From contig JAEWQP010000030.1 in assembly GCA_023399155.1 (NCBI GenBank), positions 248,001-312,000 of the forward strand: a DNA stretch of 64,000 nucleotides. The letters run 5' to 3'. Position 1 is the stretch's first letter, and each line of letters begins with the position of its first letter. Below, in pieces: positions 61,969 to 64,000 of the stretch. A model generated the notes under the pieces. That model made no database searches and was not told the origin of the DNA. It was given only the letters and a program-made list of their open reading frames with translations. Position numbers and translations under genes: made by a program. Source of the stretch: Verrucomicrobiota bacterium. GTDB taxonomy: Bacteria > Verrucomicrobiota > Verrucomicrobiia > Opitutales > Opitutaceae.

Positions 61969-62403
61969 ATGAGTTCCACCACTCCGAAATGCTCCTGCAG
62001 CTGCAACGACAATTCCGGTCCGCCTGCGCTTGTGTATCCGTGTTCTGGAGCCGCTGACGTCGGCGAGATCTCGGATCGCGCCGCGCATCTGCTCGACGCC
62101 GAGGACAAGGCCTGGATGTCGTGTCTCGCCGGCATCGGCGGCCGCGTGAGCGGGCTGCTCGCCAGCGCGGCCGGCGCCCCGGCGCTGCTTGCGATCGACG
62201 GCTGCCCGCAGGACTGCGCCCGCAAGACGCTCGAACTCGCCGGCTTCACGGGGATACGCCACCTGCGCGTGACCGACCTCGACCTGATGAAAGGCAAGTC
62301 CCCGGCAACCGAATCCGCCGTGCGCCGCGTCGCTGATGCAGCTGCCGCACGCCTCGCACCATCGTCCGCACCATCCAAGCCCTCCGCCCCAATATCCCCA
62401 TGA
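61969..62403 (+). CDS. DGC-domain putative zinc-binding protein
   Basis: 144 residues. N-terminal Cys cluster (KCSCSCNDN), VYPCSGAADVGEISDRAAHLL and the family-defining AIDGCPQDCARKTLELAGF with the D-G-C. The spaced Cys residues suggest metal binding. Commonly found beside ArsR, DUF318 permease and small thioredoxins, as here. Its stop overlaps the start of the next gene by four bases. Confidence 0.93.
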   Translation: MSSTTPKCSCSCNDNSGPPALVYPCSGAADVGEISDRAAHLLDAEDKAWMSCLAGIGGRVSGLLASAAGAPALLAIDGCPQDCARKTLELAGFTGIRHLRVTDLDLMKGKSPATESAVRRVADAAAARLAPSSAPSKPSAPISP

Positions 62404-62819
62404 TCTCCATGACCTCGCTTCGTTCCCTCGCCGCCGCCGCGCTCCTCGCGCTCGTCGCCGGGCCGCTGCCCGCCGACGAGACCGCTCCCGCGCCTGCCGG
62501 GAAGGCCCTGCCGCGCCTCGTCGACCTCGGGGCCGGCAAGTGCATCCCCTGCAAGCAAATGAAACCGATCCTGGACGACCTCGCGCTCAACTACGCGACG
62601 GCGTTCGAGACCGTATTCATCGACGTGTGGGAAAACCGCGACGAAGGCCGGCGCTATGGTATCCGCATGATCCCGACGCAGATCTTCTACGATGCCTCGG
62701 GCAAGGAACTCTTCCGCCACGAAGGCTTCATGGCCAAGAAGGACATCCTGGCCAAGTGGAAGGAACTCGGCGTCGACGTCGGGGACGCAGCCGCTTCCGC
62801 CACAGGACCGCAGGCCTGA
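62400..62819 (+). CDS. exported thioredoxin-fold protein
   Basis: 139 residues with a signal peptide (LRSLAAAALLALVAGPLPADE). The active site CIPC (KCIPCKQMKPILDDLA) and cis-Pro in IRMIPTQIFYDASGKELFRHEGFM fit a periplasmic thioredoxin. ATG 62400 overlaps the DGC gene by four bases; ATG 62409 is the alternative. It probably receives electrons from the CcdA-like protein encoded next. Confidence 0.93.
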   Translation: MISMTSLRSLAAAALLALVAGPLPADETAPAPAGKALPRLVDLGAGKCIPCKQMKPILDDLALNYATAFETVFIDVWENRDEGRRYGIRMIPTQIFYDASGKELFRHEGFMAKKDILAKWKELGVDVGDAAASATGPQA

Positions 62820-62823
62820 GCCG

Positions 62824-63525
62824 ATGGATACGCTGTTCATCACCCTCACGGACGCGATGGCGGGAGCACCGGCCATCGCGCTGGCTGCCGCGTTCGCCTG
62901 GGGGGTGCTCAGTATCATCCTCAGCCCGTGCCATCTTGCCAGCATCCCGCTCATCGTCGGGTTTCTGCAGGGCAAGGATCGCGTCTCGCAAGGTCGCGCG
63001 ATGGGGCTCTCCACAGTGTTTGCCATCGGCATTCTCGGTTCGATCGCGCTCATTGGCGCGGCGACCGCGGCCGCGGGACGCATGCTGGGCGACCTCGGCC
63101 CGTGGGGCAACTACGCGGTGGCGCTGGTGTTCTTCGTCTTCGGGCTGCACCTGCTCGACGTGCTTCCCTTGCCGGAGAGCTGGCGACCGGCTCCGCACCA
63201 GCCGCGCCGCGGCCCCATCGGTGCGCTGCTGTTCGGATTGATCTTTGGCGTGGCGCTCGGGCCTTGCACATTCGGATTCATGGCACCGGTGCTCGGTGTG
63301 ACGTTCAACGCGGCGAGCACAGCTCCGTTCTTCGCCTTCGGGGTGCTCGGCCTCTTCGCGCTCGGGCACTGCGCGGTCATCGCCTCGGCCGGAGCCTCGA
63401 GCCAGTGGGTGCAGCGCTGGCTGAGCTGGCAGGGCGACCACCCCGGGGCGCAGTGGCTGCGCCGCCTGTGCGGGCTTCTCGTCATCGCTGGCGGCGTGTG
63501 GCTTCTCGTCACTGCGACCCCCTGA
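62824..63525 (+). CDS. CcdA/DsbD-like membrane electron-transfer protein
   Basis: 233 residues from ATG 62824, four bases after the previous stop. Six membrane spans; ILSPCHLASIPLIVGFLQG and FGVALGPCTFGFMAPVLG carry one Cys each in the paired half-repeats, as in CcdA, which shuttles thiol electrons from cytoplasmic thioredoxin across the membrane. With the exported thioredoxin upstream it forms a compact extracytoplasmic reducing system. Confidence 0.93.
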   Translation: MDTLFITLTDAMAGAPAIALAAAFAWGVLSIILSPCHLASIPLIVGFLQGKDRVSQGRAMGLSTVFAIGILGSIALIGAATAAAGRMLGDLGPWGNYAVALVFFVFGLHLLDVLPLPESWRPAPHQPRRGPIGALLFGLIFGVALGPCTFGFMAPVLGVTFNAASTAPFFAFGVLGLFALGHCAVIASAGASSQWVQRWLSWQGDHPGAQWLRRLCGLLVIAGGVWLLVTATP

Positions 63526-63565
63526 ACCGGCGGCACATCAGAGCCGCTCCCATCCGTTTACGCGC

Positions 63566-63585
63566 ATATACGCCTTGACGTATAT
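63566..63585 (+). promoter_or_regulatory. operator upstream of the second ArsR gene
   Basis: ATATACG-ccttga-CGTATAT is a perfect 7-base inverted repeat with 6-base spacer, seven bases before ATG 63593. Its core differs from the TTTCGC sites at 59743 and 60159, so this gene probably answers to its own product. The stretch is conspicuously AT-richer than its surroundings. Confidence 0.8.
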
Positions 63586-63592
63586 AGCAGCG

Positions 63593-63961
63593 ATGCCAGG
63601 GTGTCCCGCGATGGACCTTGTCTCGATCTATCAGTGCCTGTGCGACCGGACGCGGTTGCGCATCCTTGCGGCGCTCATGGACGGGCCGTTGTGCGTCTGT
63701 CATCTCCAGCAGATCCTCGGGGAGCCGCAGGTGAAGGTGTCCAGGCACCTCGCCTACCTCAAGGAGCACGGCATGGTCGAAGCCGAGCGGGAGGCCAACT
63801 GGATGATCTACCGGCTCCCGGCGAAGCGGCCCACGCAGCTTCAGGCCAACCTCGCCTGCCTACAGGATTGCGTGCGCGAGGACGCTTCATTTGCCCGTGA
63901 CGCACGGCGCGCGGCCAGACTTCGCATCCAACTGAAGGGCGCGGCTCCGTTCTGTGCCTGA
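63593..63961 (+). CDS. second ArsR-family repressor
   Basis: 122 residues from ATG 63593; ATG 63611 (MDLVSIYQ) is an alternative. Winged helix: LVSIYQCLCDRTRLRILAALMDGPLCVCHLQQILGEPQVKVSRHLAYLKEHGMVEAERE, then WMIYRLP. CVCHL in alpha-3 matches the Cys-bearing arsenite site of ArsR (ELCVCDL). Further Cys residues occur at the C-terminus. It begins a new transcription unit that continues past the window edge. Confidence 0.93.
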   Translation: MPGCPAMDLVSIYQCLCDRTRLRILAALMDGPLCVCHLQQILGEPQVKVSRHLAYLKEHGMVEAEREANWMIYRLPAKRPTQLQANLACLQDCVREDASFARDARRAARLRIQLKGAAPFCA

Positions 63962-63982
63962 GTCCAAACATCCCATCTCCAC

Positions 63983-64000
63983 ATGCCGGATACCAAGCCG
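63983..64000 (+). CDS. possible next gene, six codons visible
   Basis: ATG at 63983 followed by codons for MPDTKP up to the window edge, 21 bases after the second ArsR stop and in the same orientation. It may be the next gene of that unit; nothing more can be said. Confidence 0.25.

Overview
The window is strongly GC-rich and looks like a chromosomal segment of a Verrucomicrobiota bacterium, most likely family Opitutaceae. The best clue is the TonB-receptor linker 'VIVLSPFEVSAAEDTGY' in the protein at 42651-46373, a hallmark of the TonB-dependent receptors of that family as I know them. Supporting clues are a PPi-dependent phosphofructokinase, a long inserted form of signal peptidase I, and many intergenic purine-rich or 'cacagagg' repeats. 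No sequence search was possible, so the family assignment rests on recognised motifs.

Layout. 1-821: truncated secreted esterase. 1441-8539: an accessory, defence-type island, all on the minus strand: hipBA toxin-antitoxin with three evenly spaced operators, a tyrosine-recombinase remnant, a membrane-anchored NERD protein, a DUF3800 protein and a 1008-residue chimera. The chimera has an N-terminal phospholipase-D-like domain, a SNF2 helicase broken off inside its second RecA lobe, and the PIWI domain of a prokaryotic Argonaute, all in one open frame. tRNA-Tyr follows at 9197-9282. 9707-15102: MscS channel, acyl carrier protein, hydrolase, PssA, PIN-like protein and GNAT. 15488-20631: a two-gene unit of a membrane-anchored class 3 lipase and a large unknown protein. 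21199-27240: small exported or membrane proteins and a glutathionyl-hydroquinone reductase. 27368-35958: core genes (lepB, lepA, fabD, a pilT-like ATPase, dapA, dapB, ruvA). 36352-42180: a secreted metzincin protease with PKD/carboxypeptidase-like repeats, and pfp.

42651-50742 is a second unusual locus: a vWA protein, a sensor kinase and a response regulator chained by 4-base overlaps, followed on the same strand by a VIT-vWA-TonB-receptor fusion. 51012-54001: DedA-like protein and an ABC exporter. 54242-57671: a NifX-like, thioesterase, TrmO, PNPOx, degraded CobW-like and metallo-beta-lactamase cluster, bracketed by two GAGCAT(A/T)-type palindromes. 57849-59451: esterase, a 94-bp tandem repeat array and tRNA-Met. 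59772-63961: a metal or metalloid resistance/redox cluster (ArsR, DUF318 permease, small thioredoxin-like protein, DGC zinc protein, thioredoxin, CcdA-like protein, second ArsR) with three recognisable ArsR-type operators.

Several dispersed repeat families fill the gaps: a ~85-bp family with a GGCCGCACGTGCGGCC core (four copies, always 3' of a gene in the same orientation), GAGAACGAG/GCCTCTA low-complexity tracts, and cacagaggcacggag elements. The strongest candidate for an undescribed system is the PLD-SNF2-PIWI chimera with its translationally coupled DUF3800 partner and nearby NERD gene. The VIT-vWA-TonB receptor locus is second.
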